A model generated the notes under the pieces. It ran no database searches, was not told the DNA's origin, and saw nothing but the letters and a program-made list of their open reading frames with translations. Shown one piece after another: positions 25,610 through 34,920 of a stretch of 64,000 bases of DNA. This DNA comes from Trabulsiella odontotermitis. Lineage in GTDB: Bacteria; Pseudomonadota; Gammaproteobacteria; Enterobacterales; Enterobacteriaceae. Each line of letters begins with the position of its first letter. Position 1 is the first letter of the stretch. Where the stretch lies: the NCBI RefSeq assembly GCF_030053895.1, contig NZ_CP125781.1, positions 2,666,001 to 2,730,000 of the forward strand, given 5' to 3'. The position numbers were made by a program, and so were the translations under genes.

Positions 25610-26620
25610 TTATGGCAATTCCGGTGGTTTAATACCGAAGTGATCCCACGCCCGCACGGTTGCCATGCGCCCGCGCGGCGTGCGCTGCAAAAATCCCTGC
25701 TGGATCAGGTACGGCTCCAGCACATCTTCAATGGTTTCACGCTCTTCGCCAATCGCGGCGGCGAGGTTATCCAGCCCGACCGGCCCACCGAAGAATTTAT
25801 CAATCACCGCCAGCAACAGCTTGCGGTCCATGTAGTCAAACCCTTCAACATCAACGTTCAGCATATCCAGCGCCTGAGATGCAACGTCCAGCGAGATAGT
25901 GCCATCATGACGAACCTCGGCGTAATCACGCACGCGGCGCAGCAGGCGGTTCGCAATACGCGGCGTACCACGGGAACGGCGAGCCACTTCCAGCGCACCC
26001 TCTTCGCTCAGCTCCAGCCCCATATAGCGCGCGCTGCGGCCAACAATATGCTGCAGGTCCGGTACCTGATAAAACTCCAGCCGCTGGACGATGCCGAAAC
26101 GATCACGCAGCGGCGACGTCAGCGAGCCCGCGCGAGTTGTCGCGCCAATCAACGTAAACGGCGGGAGATCAATTTTAATGGAGCGCGCCGCTGGCCCTTC
26201 GCCAATCATGATATCGAGCTGGTAGTCTTCCATCGCCGGATAGAGCACCTCTTCCACCACCGGGGAAAGACGGTGAATTTCGTCGATAAACAGCACGTCA
26301 TGCGGTTCAAGGTTAGTGAGCATCGCCGCCAGATCGCCCGCTTTCTCCAGCACCGGGCCTGACGTGGTGCGCAAATTCACGCCCATTTCATTGGCGACAA
26401 TATTCGCCAGCGTGGTTTTTCCCAACCCTGGTGGGCCGAAAATCAGCAGATGATCGAGCGCATCACCACGCAATTTCGCCGCCTGGATGAAAATCTCCAT
26501 TTGTGAGCGAACCTGCGGCTGGCCGATATACTCTTCAAGCAGCTTAGGACGGATGGCGCGATCCACCACCTCTTCCTCGCTGGTACTGCCTGCTGTGACC
26601 AGGCGGTCTGCTTCAATCAT
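25610..26620 (-). CDS. ruvB: Holliday junction helicase motor RuvB
   Basis: A 336-residue AAA+ ATPase that drives branch migration with RuvA. Walker A is LIFGPPGLGKTTLANI, Walker B is VLFIDEIHRLSP, sensor I is LIGATTRAGSLTSPLRDRFG, and a C-terminal winged helix (QGFLQRTPRGRMA) binds DNA. It follows ruvA by 8 bp in the SOS-regulated ruvAB operon. Confidence 0.98.
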   Translation of the reverse strand: MIEADRLVTAGSTSEEEVVDRAIRPKLLEEYIGQPQVRSQMEIFIQAAKLRGDALDHLLIFGPPGLGKTTLANIVANEMGVNLRTTSGPVLEKAGDLAAMLTNLEPHDVLFIDEIHRLSPVVEEVLYPAMEDYQLDIMIGEGPAARSIKIDLPPFTLIGATTRAGSLTSPLRDRFGIVQRLEFYQVPDLQHIVGRSARYMGLELSEEGALEVARRSRGTPRIANRLLRRVRDYAEVRHDGTISLDVASQALDMLNVDVEGFDYMDRKLLLAVIDKFFGGPVGLDNLAAAIGEERETIEDVLEPYLIQQGFLQRTPRGRMATVRAWDHFGIKPPELP

Positions 26621-26628
26621 CCTTTACC

Positions 26629-27240
26629 TCACAACGCGGCGCGGAGCGCTTCGCGGATCAGGGTTTCACTGTTGGCGTCCGGTTTCGCAATTTTGCTCAC
26701 CATCCGACTGGCTTCCTGAGGTTTATAGCCCAGCGCAACCAGCGCGGCAACCGCTTCCTGTTCCGCGTCGCCATCGGTGGCGCTGGCCGGTGACGTCAGC
26801 ACCAGATCTGCCGCCGGGGTGAACAGGTCGCCATGCAGGCCTTTGAAGCGGTCTTTCATTTCGACAATCAACCGTTCCGCCGTTTTCTTGCCGATGCCCG
26901 GCAGTTTCACCAGTGCCGCCGCCTCTTCGCGCTCAACGGCGTTGACGAACTGTTGCGCCGACATGCCGGAGAGAATAGCGAGCGCCAGTTTCGGGCCGAC
27001 GCCGTTGGTTTTAATCAGTTCGCGGAACAACGTGCGTTCTTGTTTGTTGTTAAAACCAAACAGCAATTGTGCATCTTCACGCACCACAAACTGGGTGAAG
27101 ATCACCGCCTCTTTGCCAACGTCAGGCAGTTCATAAAAACAGGTCATTGGCATATGGACTTCATAGCCCACGCCTCCCGCTTCGAGTAACACCAACGGGG
27201 GTTGTTTTTCAAGAATGATGCCTCTGAGTCTGCCTATCAC
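26629..27240 (-). CDS. ruvA: Holliday junction recognition protein RuvA
   Basis: A 203-residue tetrameric four-way junction binding protein. It begins MIGRLRGIILEKQPPLVLLE. Two helix-hairpin-helix motifs are visible (LIKTNGVGPKLALAILSG and LVKLPGIGKKTAERLIVE), and the C-terminal domain III contacts RuvB. A LexA box lies 51 bp upstream of the start, giving SOS control of ruvAB as in E. coli. Confidence 0.98.
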   Translation of the reverse strand: MIGRLRGIILEKQPPLVLLEAGGVGYEVHMPMTCFYELPDVGKEAVIFTQFVVREDAQLLFGFNNKQERTLFRELIKTNGVGPKLALAILSGMSAQQFVNAVEREEAAALVKLPGIGKKTAERLIVEMKDRFKGLHGDLFTPAADLVLTSPASATDGDAEQEAVAALVALGYKPQEASRMVSKIAKPDANSETLIREALRAAL

Positions 27241-27290
27241 ATGACGCTCCTGAACCTTAAAAGAGTAACTGCTGCCATAATAAAAAAAGG

Positions 27291-27306
27291 CTGGATAGAT
27301 ATCCAG
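27291..27306. promoter_or_regulatory. LexA box for ruvAB
   Basis: CTGGATAGATATCCAG is a CTG-N10-CAG palindrome upstream of ruvA, in the position of the known E. coli ruvA SOS box. It lies 12 bp beyond the end of ruvC, and with its T-rich - strand flank it could also act as a weak terminator. Confidence 0.85.
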
Positions 27307-27318
27307 CCTGATTTGTTA

Positions 27319-27840
27319 TTATCTTAACCGCCCTCGCGCCAGATTTAACCGCGTTTCACTCATTTGCATCGCGTTCTGGCTGACGTGACAGTGGGTGATG
27401 GCGATGGCCAGCGCATCGGCGGCGTCTGCCTGCGGATTGGCGGGGAGTTTCAGCAGAGTACGCACCATGTGCTGCACCTGGCTCTTCTCTGCCCCGCCCG
27501 TACCGACCACCGTTTGCTTCACCTGACGCGCCGCGTATTCGAACACCGGCAGATCCTGATTCACTGCCGCGACGATAGCCACACCACGCGCCTGCCCGAG
27601 CTTCAGCGCCGAGTCGGCGTTTTTCGCCATGAACACCTGCTCGATAGCAAAAATATCAGGCTGAAACTGGGTAATGATTTCCGTCACGCCCGCGTAAATC
27701 AGCTTAAGGCGGGACGGTAAATCATCGACTTTGGTACGAATACAGCCGCTACCGAGATAGGTCAACTGGCGGCCCAACTGGCGGATCACGCCATAACCGG
27801 TGACGCGCGAACCCGGGTCAATGCCGAGAATAATTGCCAT
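27319..27840 (-). CDS. ruvC: Holliday junction resolvase RuvC
   Basis: A 173-residue RNase H-fold nuclease that cuts Holliday junctions symmetrically. The acidic catalytic residues are seen in ILGIDPGSRVTGYG, FAIEQVFMAKNADSAL and ADAADALAIAITH. The second of two tandem ATGs (27840, MAIILGID) gives the E. coli length. It follows yebC by 34 bp and is not under the downstream LexA box. Confidence 0.97.
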   Translation of the reverse strand: MAIILGIDPGSRVTGYGVIRQLGRQLTYLGSGCIRTKVDDLPSRLKLIYAGVTEIITQFQPDIFAIEQVFMAKNADSALKLGQARGVAIVAAVNQDLPVFEYAARQVKQTVVGTGGAEKSQVQHMVRTLLKLPANPQADAADALAIAITHCHVSQNAMQMSETRLNLARGRLR

Positions 27841-27874
27841 CACGCGCCTCCGGTTAGCGACTTATGCAGCAGCA

Positions 27875-28615
27875 TTATAATGTTGCGGCAACTTCGTCGG
27901 AAATTTCACCGTTATGATAAACTTCCTGCACATCGTCACAGTCTTCCAGCATATCGATGAGACGCAGCAGTTTCGGCGCGGTTTCCGCATCCATGTCCGC
28001 TTTGGTGGACGGGATCATCGACACTTCCGCGTTATCGGCTTTCAGACCAGCGGCTTCCAGCGCATCACGCACGGCACCCATTTCTTCCCATGCGGTGTAG
28101 ACGTCAATAGCGCCGTCATCAAAGGTGATAACATCTTCTGCACCCGCTTCCAGTGCCGCTTCCATGATGGTGTCTTCGTCGCCGGCTTCGAAAGAGATCA
28201 CGCCTTTTTTGCTGAACAGGTAAGCCACTGAACCATCCGTGCCGAGGTTGCCGCCACACTTACTGAACGCATGACGCACTTCCGCCACAGTACGATTACG
28301 GTTATCAGACAGGCATTCCACCATCACGGCGGTGCCGCCAGGGCCGTAACCTTCATAAATGATGGTTTCCATGTTCGCGTCTTCATCACCGCCGACGCCA
28401 CGCGCGATGGCGCGGTTCAGAGTGTCGCGCGTCATGTTGTTCGCCAGCGCTTTATCGATTGCCGCGCGCAGACGCGGGTTAGAGCCAGCGTCACCGCCGC
28501 CCAAACGCGCTGCTGTTACCAGCTCGCGAATGATTTTGGTAAAGATCTTACCGCGCTTGGCATCCTGTGCCGCTTTGCGGTGTTTGGTGTTGGCCCATTT
28601 GCTATGACCTGCCAT
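27875..28615 (-). CDS. yebC: YebC/PmpR-family protein
   Basis: A 246-residue member of the universally conserved YebC (TACO1) family. It begins MAGHSKWANTKHRKAAQDAKRG... with the typical three-domain layout and acidic C-terminus (LIDMLEDCDDVQEVYHN). It has been described as a transcription regulator in some bacteria, and as a translation factor that relieves ribosome stalling. It lies between nudB and ruvC in the aspS-nudB-yebC-ruvC order. Confidence 0.96.
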   Translation of the reverse strand: MAGHSKWANTKHRKAAQDAKRGKIFTKIIRELVTAARLGGGDAGSNPRLRAAIDKALANNMTRDTLNRAIARGVGGDEDANMETIIYEGYGPGGTAVMVECLSDNRNRTVAEVRHAFSKCGGNLGTDGSVAYLFSKKGVISFEAGDEDTIMEAALEAGAEDVITFDDGAIDVYTAWEEMGAVRDALEAAGLKADNAEVSMIPSTKADMDAETAPKLLRLIDMLEDCDDVQEVYHNGEISDEVAATL

Positions 28616-28641
28616 AAGTTTTCCTCAAAGAGCGTGCCTTC

Positions 28642-29085
28642 TCAGGCAGCGTTAATTACAAATTCTTCAATCGCCTGCCGGTTGCTCCACGACTTGGTCA
28701 TGGCGGCGGCGTCTACCGCGTCGACCCAGCGGTAAGCCAGATGCTCGCTAAACACGATTGACCGTTCGTGAGGCAGCGCAAGACAGAACCACGATTCCGT
28801 ATTGCGCTCAATGCCCGGCGCGTAGCGATGACGTAAATGTGAAAAAATCTCGAACTCCACCGTGCGCTGACAGTCAATTAAGGCCAGTGGCTCGGACGTC
28901 ACGTCAATGGCGACCTCTTCCTTTACTTCACGCGCGGCGGCCTGCAACGCGGTTTCCCCCTCTTCCAGACTGCCGGTGACCGACTGCCAGAATTCAGGAT
29001 CGTCGCGCCGCTGTAGCATCAGCACCCGTTTCGTGTCCTGCGCATAGATAACAACCAGAACCGAAACGGGACGCTTGTATGCCAT
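28642..29085 (-). CDS. nudB: dihydroneopterin triphosphate pyrophosphatase
   Basis: A 147-residue Nudix hydrolase that removes pyrophosphate from dihydroneopterin triphosphate in folate synthesis. The Nudix box is clear: GSLEEGETALQAAAREVKEE followed by VAI, with the catalytic REVKEE core. It starts MAYKRPVSVLVVIYA right after the aspS stop, implying translational coupling. Confidence 0.96.
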   Translation of the reverse strand: MAYKRPVSVLVVIYAQDTKRVLMLQRRDDPEFWQSVTGSLEEGETALQAAAREVKEEVAIDVTSEPLALIDCQRTVEFEIFSHLRHRYAPGIERNTESWFCLALPHERSIVFSEHLAYRWVDAVDAAAMTKSWSNRQAIEEFVINAA

Positions 29086-29086
29086 A

Positions 29087-30859
29087 TCAGTTATTCTCTG
29101 CCTTTTTAATCACTTCAATGCCCAGTTCGGCCAGCGCCGTCGGGTTGGCAAAGCTCGGTGCTTCGGTCATCAGACAGGCCGCTGCCGTCGTTTTCGGGAA
29201 AGCGATAACGTCGCGGATGTTGTCTGTGCCGGTCAGCAGCATAGTCAGACGGTCAAGACCGAATGCCAGACCCGCGTGCGGCGGCGTACCAAACTTGAGC
29301 GCGTCCAGCAGGAAGCCAAACTTCTCACGCTGTTCCTGCTCATTGATACCAAGAATACCAAACACGGTCTGCTGCATCTCACCGTTATAAATACGTACGG
29401 AACCGCCGCCCACTTCGTAGCCGTTGATGACCATATCGTAAGCGTTCGCCACCGCATCTTCCGGCGCGGCTTTCAACTCGGCGGCGGTCATGTCTTTCGG
29501 TGAAGTGAACGGGTGATGCATCGCGGTCAGGCCACCTTCGCCGTCGTCTTCGAACATCGGGAAGTCGATGACCCACAGCGGCGCCCATTTGCTTTCGTCG
29601 GTCAGGCCCAGGTCTTTACCCAGTTTCAGACGCAGCGCGCCCAGCGCATCGGCAACCACTTTTTTGTTGTCCGCGCCGAAGAAAATCATATCGCCGTCCT
29701 GCGCGCCAGTACGCGCGAGAATGGTTTCCACAATCTCAGCGTTGAGGAATTTCGCCACCGGGCTGTTGATCCCTTCCAGACCTTTCGCGCGCTCGTTGAC
29801 TTTAATATAAGCCAGACCTTTCGCGCCGTAGATCTTGATGAAATTGCCGTAGTCGTCAATCTGCTTACGGCTTAAGCTGGCCCCGCCCGGTACGCGCAGC
29901 GCAGCGACACGGCCTTTGGCATCGTTCGCCGGACCGGCAAACACGGAAAATTCGACATTTTTCAGCAGATCGGCAACATCCACCAGTTCCATCGGGTTAC
30001 GCAGATCCGGTTTATCAGAACCGTAACGACGCTCAGCTTCAGCAAAGGTCATTACCGGGAAGGCACCCAGATCCACCCCTTTGATTTCCAGCCACAACTG
30101 GTGAATCAGCGCTTCCATCACTTCACGCACTTGCGGCGCAGTCATGAAGGAGGTTTCCACATCGATCTGGGTAAATTCTGGCTGACGGTCAGCGCGCAAG
30201 TCTTCGTCACGGAAGCATTTTACAATCTGATAGTAGCGGTCAAAACCCGACATCATCAGCAGCTGTTTGAACAACTGAGGCGACTGCGGCAGCGCGTAGA
30301 ATTTGCCTTTATGGACGCGTGAAGGCACCAGATAGTCGCGGGCGCCTTCCGGCGTCGCTTTGGTCAGCATCGGAGTTTCGATATCAAGGAAACCGTGGTC
30401 GTCCATAAAGCGACGTACGAAACTGGTGATTCTGGCGCGGGTTTTCAGGCGTTGCGCCATCTCCGGGCGACGCAGATCCAGATAGCGGTATTTCAGACGC
30501 GCTTCTTCGGTGTTGATCTGGTTTGAATCCAGCGGCAGCGGCTCGGAACGGTTGATGATGGTGAGTTCAGTCGCAAACACTTCGACTTCACCGGTCGCCA
30601 TATCGCGGTTGATGTTTTTCCCGTCACGGGCACGGACGGTACCGGTGATCTGGATGCAGAACTCGTTACGCAGTTCGGACGCTCGCTTAAACACATCTTC
30701 GCGATCCGGATCGAAGAACACCTGAACGATACCTTCGCGGTCACGCATGTCGATAAAAACAAGGCTTCCGAGATCACGACGGCGGTTGACCCAACCACAT
30801 AGCGTCACCTGCTGCCCGACGTGGGACTGACGCAGCTGTCCGCAATATTCTGTACGCAT
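29087..30859 (-). CDS. aspS: aspartyl-tRNA synthetase
   Basis: A 590-residue class IIb synthetase. The N-terminal OB fold (MRTEYCGQLRQSHVGQQVTL) binds the anticodon. Motif 2 is KCFRDEDLRADRQPEFTQID, motif 3 is AFGLDRLTMLLTG, and the bacterial GAD insertion is present. It heads the cluster aspS-nudB-yebC-ruvC, transcribed leftward. The sequence is intact throughout. Confidence 0.98.
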   Translation of the reverse strand: MRTEYCGQLRQSHVGQQVTLCGWVNRRRDLGSLVFIDMRDREGIVQVFFDPDREDVFKRASELRNEFCIQITGTVRARDGKNINRDMATGEVEVFATELTIINRSEPLPLDSNQINTEEARLKYRYLDLRRPEMAQRLKTRARITSFVRRFMDDHGFLDIETPMLTKATPEGARDYLVPSRVHKGKFYALPQSPQLFKQLLMMSGFDRYYQIVKCFRDEDLRADRQPEFTQIDVETSFMTAPQVREVMEALIHQLWLEIKGVDLGAFPVMTFAEAERRYGSDKPDLRNPMELVDVADLLKNVEFSVFAGPANDAKGRVAALRVPGGASLSRKQIDDYGNFIKIYGAKGLAYIKVNERAKGLEGINSPVAKFLNAEIVETILARTGAQDGDMIFFGADNKKVVADALGALRLKLGKDLGLTDESKWAPLWVIDFPMFEDDGEGGLTAMHHPFTSPKDMTAAELKAAPEDAVANAYDMVINGYEVGGGSVRIYNGEMQQTVFGILGINEQEQREKFGFLLDALKFGTPPHAGLAFGLDRLTMLLTGTDNIRDVIAFPKTTAAACLMTEAPSFANPTALAELGIEVIKKAENN

Positions 30860-31126
30860 GAGAGTTCCCTTAACTTAGCCGCAGGCCGATTGTCGCCTGC
30901 CTCGCAGGCACTACTGTCGCAGCTTTAGCTGAATGTCACAACTGGATGAAAAAAGGGGGCTATTATACTGGAAATTCTGCCGTACGATAAGTGCATCACG
31001 CACCAGACGCGCGTTTGCTGTACGCTTGTTGCGCGTTCTCACAAAAATTAACAAAATTTGTTGCGTTGACCGCCCGCCTCTCAGCGTAAGGTGAAGCCTC
31101 AAAATTCTGATGCTATGGAGATAACG

Positions 31127-31693
31127 ATGTTGAAACTGAACGCAAAAACCACGGCACTGGTGGTCATTGATCTCCAGGAAGGGATTCTGTCGCACGCGGG
31201 TGGGCCACATTCCGCCAGCGAGGTGGTGACGAACGCGGCAATACTCGCGGCGAAATGCCGCCGTCAGGGCTCGCCGGTGGTGCTGGTCCGCGTCGGCTGG
31301 TCTGCGGATTACGGCGACGCACTGAAACAACCGGTCGATGCCGCTATGCCTGCAAACGCCTTGCCCGACAACTGGTGGGTTTACCCGCCGGCGCTGGGAA
31401 AACAGGACAGTGATATTGAAATCACCAAACACCAGTGGGGCGCGTTTTACGGCACTGATCTGGAACTGCAACTGCGCCGACGCAGCATTGATACGATTAT
31501 TCTTTGTGGCATCTCAACCAGCGTGGGTGTGGAATCCACCGCGCGCAACGCCTGGGAGCACGGCTTCGCACTGGTCATCGCCGAAGATGCCTGCAGCGCA
31601 GCATTGGCGGAACAGCATCAGCATACAATGACCCACATCTTCCCGCGCATTTCCCGCGTGCGCAGTACAGAGGAGATCCTCGCGGCGCTATGA
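31127..31693 (+). CDS. yecD: isochorismatase-family hydrolase YecD
   Basis: A 188-residue cysteine hydrolase-fold protein. The catalytic Asp is in LVVIDLQEGIL, and the nucleophilic Cys in IILCGISTSVGVESTARNAW follows the cis-peptide region. ATG 31127 has a GGAG site and matches E. coli YecD; the frame from 31091 adds unconserved residues. The substrate is unknown. It overlaps yecE by 4 bp (ATGA), so both are co-translated. Confidence 0.93.
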   Translation: MLKLNAKTTALVVIDLQEGILSHAGGPHSASEVVTNAAILAAKCRRQGSPVVLVRVGWSADYGDALKQPVDAAMPANALPDNWWVYPPALGKQDSDIEITKHQWGAFYGTDLELQLRRRSIDTIILCGISTSVGVESTARNAWEHGFALVIAEDACSAALAEQHQHTMTHIFPRISRVRSTEEILAAL

Positions 31694-32508
31694 TTTACAT
31701 TGGCCTGCCGCAATGGTCGCACCCGAAATGGGTGCGGCTCGGCATCACCAGTCTGGAAGAGTACGCCCGCCACTTTAACTGCGTGGAGGGCAATACGACC
31801 CTGTACGCGCTACCAAAGGCGGAAATCGTTGCGCGCTGGCATGAACAAACCACGGATGATTTTCGCTTCTGCTTTAAATTTCCGGCCACCATCTCCCACC
31901 AGGCCTCGCTGCGCCATTGCGACGATCTCACCGCGGAGTTTTTCGAGCGCCTGTCACCACTGGCGGCGCGCGTCGGCCAGTACTGGCTGCAGTTACCCGC
32001 AACCTTTGGCCCGACCGATCTCCCTGCCCTGTGGCATTTTCTCGACACGCTGCCAACAATGTTCACTTACGGCGTGGAAGTCCGTCATCCGCTCTTTTTT
32101 GCCAAAGGCGAAGCGGAGAAAGAACTGAACCGCGGCCTGATGCAGCGAGGCGTGAACCGGGTGATTTTAGACAGCCGCCCGGTGCACAGTGCCATTCCGC
32201 ACAGTGAAGCCATTATTGCGGCACAGCGTAAAAAACCGAAAGTGCCCGTGCATGCTATCGTGACGGCGCAAAATCCGCTGGTGCGCTTTATCGGCAGTGA
32301 TGACATGACGCAAAATCGCGAACTGTTTGCCGTGTGGCTGAAAACCCTGCCGCAGTGGGCGAGCACCACCACACCTTATCTGTTTCTGCATACGCCGGAC
32401 ATCGCCCAGGCGCCAGAACTGGTCGATACGCTGTGGCACGATCTCCGTACAGCGTTGCCCGACGTTGGCGCCGCTCCCGCGATCCCGCAGCAATCTTCGC
32501 TATTCTGA
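31690..32508 (+). CDS. yecE: YecE, DUF72 protein
   Basis: A 272-residue TIM-barrel-like DUF72 protein of unknown activity, starting MIYIGLPQWSHPKWVRLGIT. The family-typical GNTTLYALPKAE and FKFPATISH segments are present, and it ends PAIPQQSSLF exactly as E. coli YecE. The start is fixed by the ATGA overlap with yecD; the longer frame from 31504 lies inside yecD. Confidence 0.94.
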   Translation: MIYIGLPQWSHPKWVRLGITSLEEYARHFNCVEGNTTLYALPKAEIVARWHEQTTDDFRFCFKFPATISHQASLRHCDDLTAEFFERLSPLAARVGQYWLQLPATFGPTDLPALWHFLDTLPTMFTYGVEVRHPLFFAKGEAEKELNRGLMQRGVNRVILDSRPVHSAIPHSEAIIAAQRKKPKVPVHAIVTAQNPLVRFIGSDDMTQNRELFAVWLKTLPQWASTTTPYLFLHTPDIAQAPELVDTLWHDLRTALPDVGAAPAIPQQSSLF

Positions 32509-32553
32509 TATATGATAGTGACAGCCATCTGTGGGTATTAAAAGGAAGTTTGT

Positions 32554-32949
32554 ATGGTAAGCGCGCTGTATGCCGTGTTGGGTGCGTTGCTGTTAATTAA
32601 GTTTTCATTTGATGTGGTTCGCCTGCGTTTTCAGTACCGGGTTTCCTATGGTGACGGCGGCTTTAGTGAGCTGCAAAGCGCCATTCGCATTCACGGCAAT
32701 GCGGTGGAATATATCCCTGTCGGCCTTATTCTGCTGCTGTTTATGGAGATGAACGGTGCTGAAACCTGGATGGTGCACATCTGCGGGCTGTTACTGATCG
32801 CCGGACGCCTGATGCATTATTATGGCTATCATCACCGGCTGATCCGCTGGCGTCGCTCCGGTATGAGCGCCACCTGGTGCTCGCTGTTGCTGATGGTGCT
32901 GGCAAACCTCTGGTATATGCCGTGGGAGTTGGTTTTCTCCTTACGTTAG
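32554..32949 (+). CDS. yecN: YecN, MAPEG-family membrane protein
   Basis: A 131-residue four-helix inner membrane protein of the MAPEG (eicosanoid/glutathione metabolism) superfamily. The helix 1-2 region FQYRVSYGDGGFSELQSAIR with IRIHGNAVEYIPVGLILL carries the typical RAHxNxxE-like signature. Bacterial activity is not established. AAAGGAAG lies before the ATG. It is 45 bp after yecE. Confidence 0.93.
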   Translation: MVSALYAVLGALLLIKFSFDVVRLRFQYRVSYGDGGFSELQSAIRIHGNAVEYIPVGLILLLFMEMNGAETWMVHICGLLLIAGRLMHYYGYHHRLIRWRRSGMSATWCSLLLMVLANLWYMPWELVFSLR

Positions 32950-32988
32950 CGCACAATACGCCGTTTTTGATTTTTCGGATCACATGTT

Positions 32989-33732
32989 ATGTCCAACCGC
33001 GATACGCTTTTTTCTGCGCCGATTGCCAGTCTGGGTGACTGGACCTTCGACGAACGGGTCGCTGAAGTCTTCCCTGATATGATCCAGCGCTCCGTGCCGG
33101 GTTATTCCAATATTATCTCGATGATCGGCATGCTGGCCGAGCGCTTCGTGCAGCCGGACACGCAAGTGTATGATCTGGGCTGCTCGCTCGGCGCCGCCAC
33201 ACTGTCGGTGCGCCGTAACATTGCCCATCCTGGCTGCAAAATTATCGCGGTAGATAACTCTCCGGCGATGGTGGAACGCTGCCGTCGCCATATTGACGCA
33301 TACAAAGCGCCGACCCCAGTGGAGGTGATTGAAGGCGATATTCGCAATATCACCATCGAAAACGCTTCCATGGTGGTACTGAACTTTACGCTGCAGTTTC
33401 TGGAGCCTGCTGAACGTCAGGCGCTGCTGAATAATATCTGGCGTGGGCTGAATCCGGGCGGCGCGCTGGTGCTGTCGGAAAAATTCAGTTTTGAAGACCG
33501 TACCGTCGGCGAGTTGCTGTTCAACATGCATCATGATTTCAAGCGTGCCAATGGTTACAGCGAGCTGGAAATCAGCCAGAAGCGTAGCATGCTGGAAAAC
33601 GTCATGTTGACCGACTCCGTGGAAACGCACAAAGCACGGCTGCATAGCGCCGGGTTTGAGCACAGCGAGCTGTGGTTCCAGTGTTTTAACTTTGGCTCAC
33701 TGGTGGCGCTGAAAGCCGGGGACGCGACATGA
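32989..33732 (+). CDS. cmoA: carboxy-SAM synthase
   Basis: A 247-residue Rossmann methyltransferase-fold enzyme that makes carboxy-S-adenosylmethionine from SAM and prephenate. The SAM-binding motif is VYDLGCSLGAATLSV, followed by IIAVDNSPAMVERC. Product feeds CmoB for the wobble base cmo5U34. Its stop overlaps the cmoB start by 4 bp. Confidence 0.97.
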   Translation: MSNRDTLFSAPIASLGDWTFDERVAEVFPDMIQRSVPGYSNIISMIGMLAERFVQPDTQVYDLGCSLGAATLSVRRNIAHPGCKIIAVDNSPAMVERCRRHIDAYKAPTPVEVIEGDIRNITIENASMVVLNFTLQFLEPAERQALLNNIWRGLNPGGALVLSEKFSFEDRTVGELLFNMHHDFKRANGYSELEISQKRSMLENVMLTDSVETHKARLHSAGFEHSELWFQCFNFGSLVALKAGDAT

Positions 33733-34700
33733 TCGAGTTTGGCAACTTTTATCAGCGTATCGCCAAAAGCCCGCTGTCCCACTGGCTGGAAACCCTGCCC
33801 GCGCAGATTGGCGAGTGGCAGCGCGCATCACTGCACGGTCAATTTAAACAGTGGACTAATGCGGTTGAATTTCTGCCGGAGATGAAACCCTATAAGCTCG
33901 ATCTGCTGCACAGCGTGACGGCAGAGAGTGAAACGCCGCTCAGCGAAGGTCAGCAGTTGCGCATCGAAAAACTGTTGCAAAACCTGATGCCGTGGCGAAA
34001 AGGGCCATTTTCATTATATGGCGTGAATATCGATACCGAATGGCGTTCCGACTGGAAATGGCAGCGCGTCCTGCCGCACCTTTCTGACCTCAGCGGCCGC
34101 ACTATCCTCGATGTCGGCTGCGGCAGCGGTTATCACCTGTGGCGAATGATTGGCGCGGGCGCGCATCTGGCGGTGGGTATCGACCCCACGCAGTTATTTT
34201 TGTGTCAGTTCGAAGCGGTGCGAAAACTGCTCGGTAACGATCAGCGCGCGCACCTGCTGCCGCTGGGTATTGAGCAGCTTCCGGCGCTGAATGCCTTTGA
34301 TACCGTCTTTTCGATGGGCGTGCTCTACCATCGCCGTTCTCCCCTCGAACACCTCTGGCAGTTGAAAGATCAGTTAGTGAACGAAGGCGAGCTGGTACTG
34401 GAAACACTGGTCATCGACGGTGATGAAAACACGGTACTGGTGCCGGGCGAGCGCTATGCCCAGATGCGCAACGTGTATTTTATTCCGTCCGCCCCGGCGC
34501 TGAAAAAGTGGCTGGAGAAATGCGGGTTTGTTGATGTTCGTATTGTGGATATGTGCGTGACCACCACCGAAGAACAGCGCAAAACCCCATGGATGACCAC
34601 CGAATCTCTGGCCGATTTCCTCGACCCGAACGACAGTTCAAAAACCGTCGAAGGTTACCCCGCTCCACTCCGCGCCTTATTGATTGCCAAAAAACCATAA
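33729..34700 (+). CDS. cmoB: tRNA U34 carboxymethyltransferase
   Basis: A 323-residue enzyme that transfers the carboxymethyl group from carboxy-SAM to 5-hydroxyuridine at tRNA position 34. The Rossmann motif is TILDVGCGSGYHLWRM. It ends PAPLRALLIAKKP. It is translationally coupled to cmoA. In E. coli torZ and torY follow; here only a repeat and a terminator precede cutC. Confidence 0.97.
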   Translation: MIEFGNFYQRIAKSPLSHWLETLPAQIGEWQRASLHGQFKQWTNAVEFLPEMKPYKLDLLHSVTAESETPLSEGQQLRIEKLLQNLMPWRKGPFSLYGVNIDTEWRSDWKWQRVLPHLSDLSGRTILDVGCGSGYHLWRMIGAGAHLAVGIDPTQLFLCQFEAVRKLLGNDQRAHLLPLGIEQLPALNAFDTVFSMGVLYHRRSPLEHLWQLKDQLVNEGELVLETLVIDGDENTVLVPGERYAQMRNVYFIPSAPALKKWLEKCGFVDVRIVDMCVTTTEEQRKTPWMTTESLADFLDPNDSSKTVEGYPAPLRALLIAKKP

Positions 34701-34701
34701 G

Positions 34702-34835
34702 CGCAGATCCCAACCGTCGGCGGCGATGTCAGTTTGTTCACGGCAAGCGCGCAGGCCCCGGAGCGTACATGAAGTACGTGAGGACGCCGAGCACATCCCG
34801 GGGACAAAATGACGAGTGAGCCAGGTTGGATGACG
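34702..34835. repeat. ERIC/IRU-like intergenic repeat
   Basis: The sequence around 34755-34790 (CCCCGGAGCGTACATGAAGT, then ACGTGAGG) and the end near 34811-34836 (GACGAGTGAGCCAGGTTGGA, then TGACGGAG) resemble the two arms of the 127-bp enterobacterial ERIC element, including the GTAC...GTAC inner palindrome. Similarity is from memory and partial. It occupies the position of torYZ in E. coli. Confidence 0.5.
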
Positions 34836-34836
34836 G

Positions 34837-34870
34837 AGAAAAAAAGGCCCCTGTGTAATTGGCAGGGGCC
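34837..34870 (-). terminator. intrinsic terminator after cutC
   Basis: On the - strand GGCCCCTG (34870-34863) pairs with CAGGGGCC (34853-34846), followed by a run of seven T residues. It terminates leftward cutC transcription. Confidence 0.85.
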
Positions 34871-34920
34871 TGGTACAAGCAAGCATCATATTGGGCGACA
34901 TGATGCGCGGTAAAAATCGT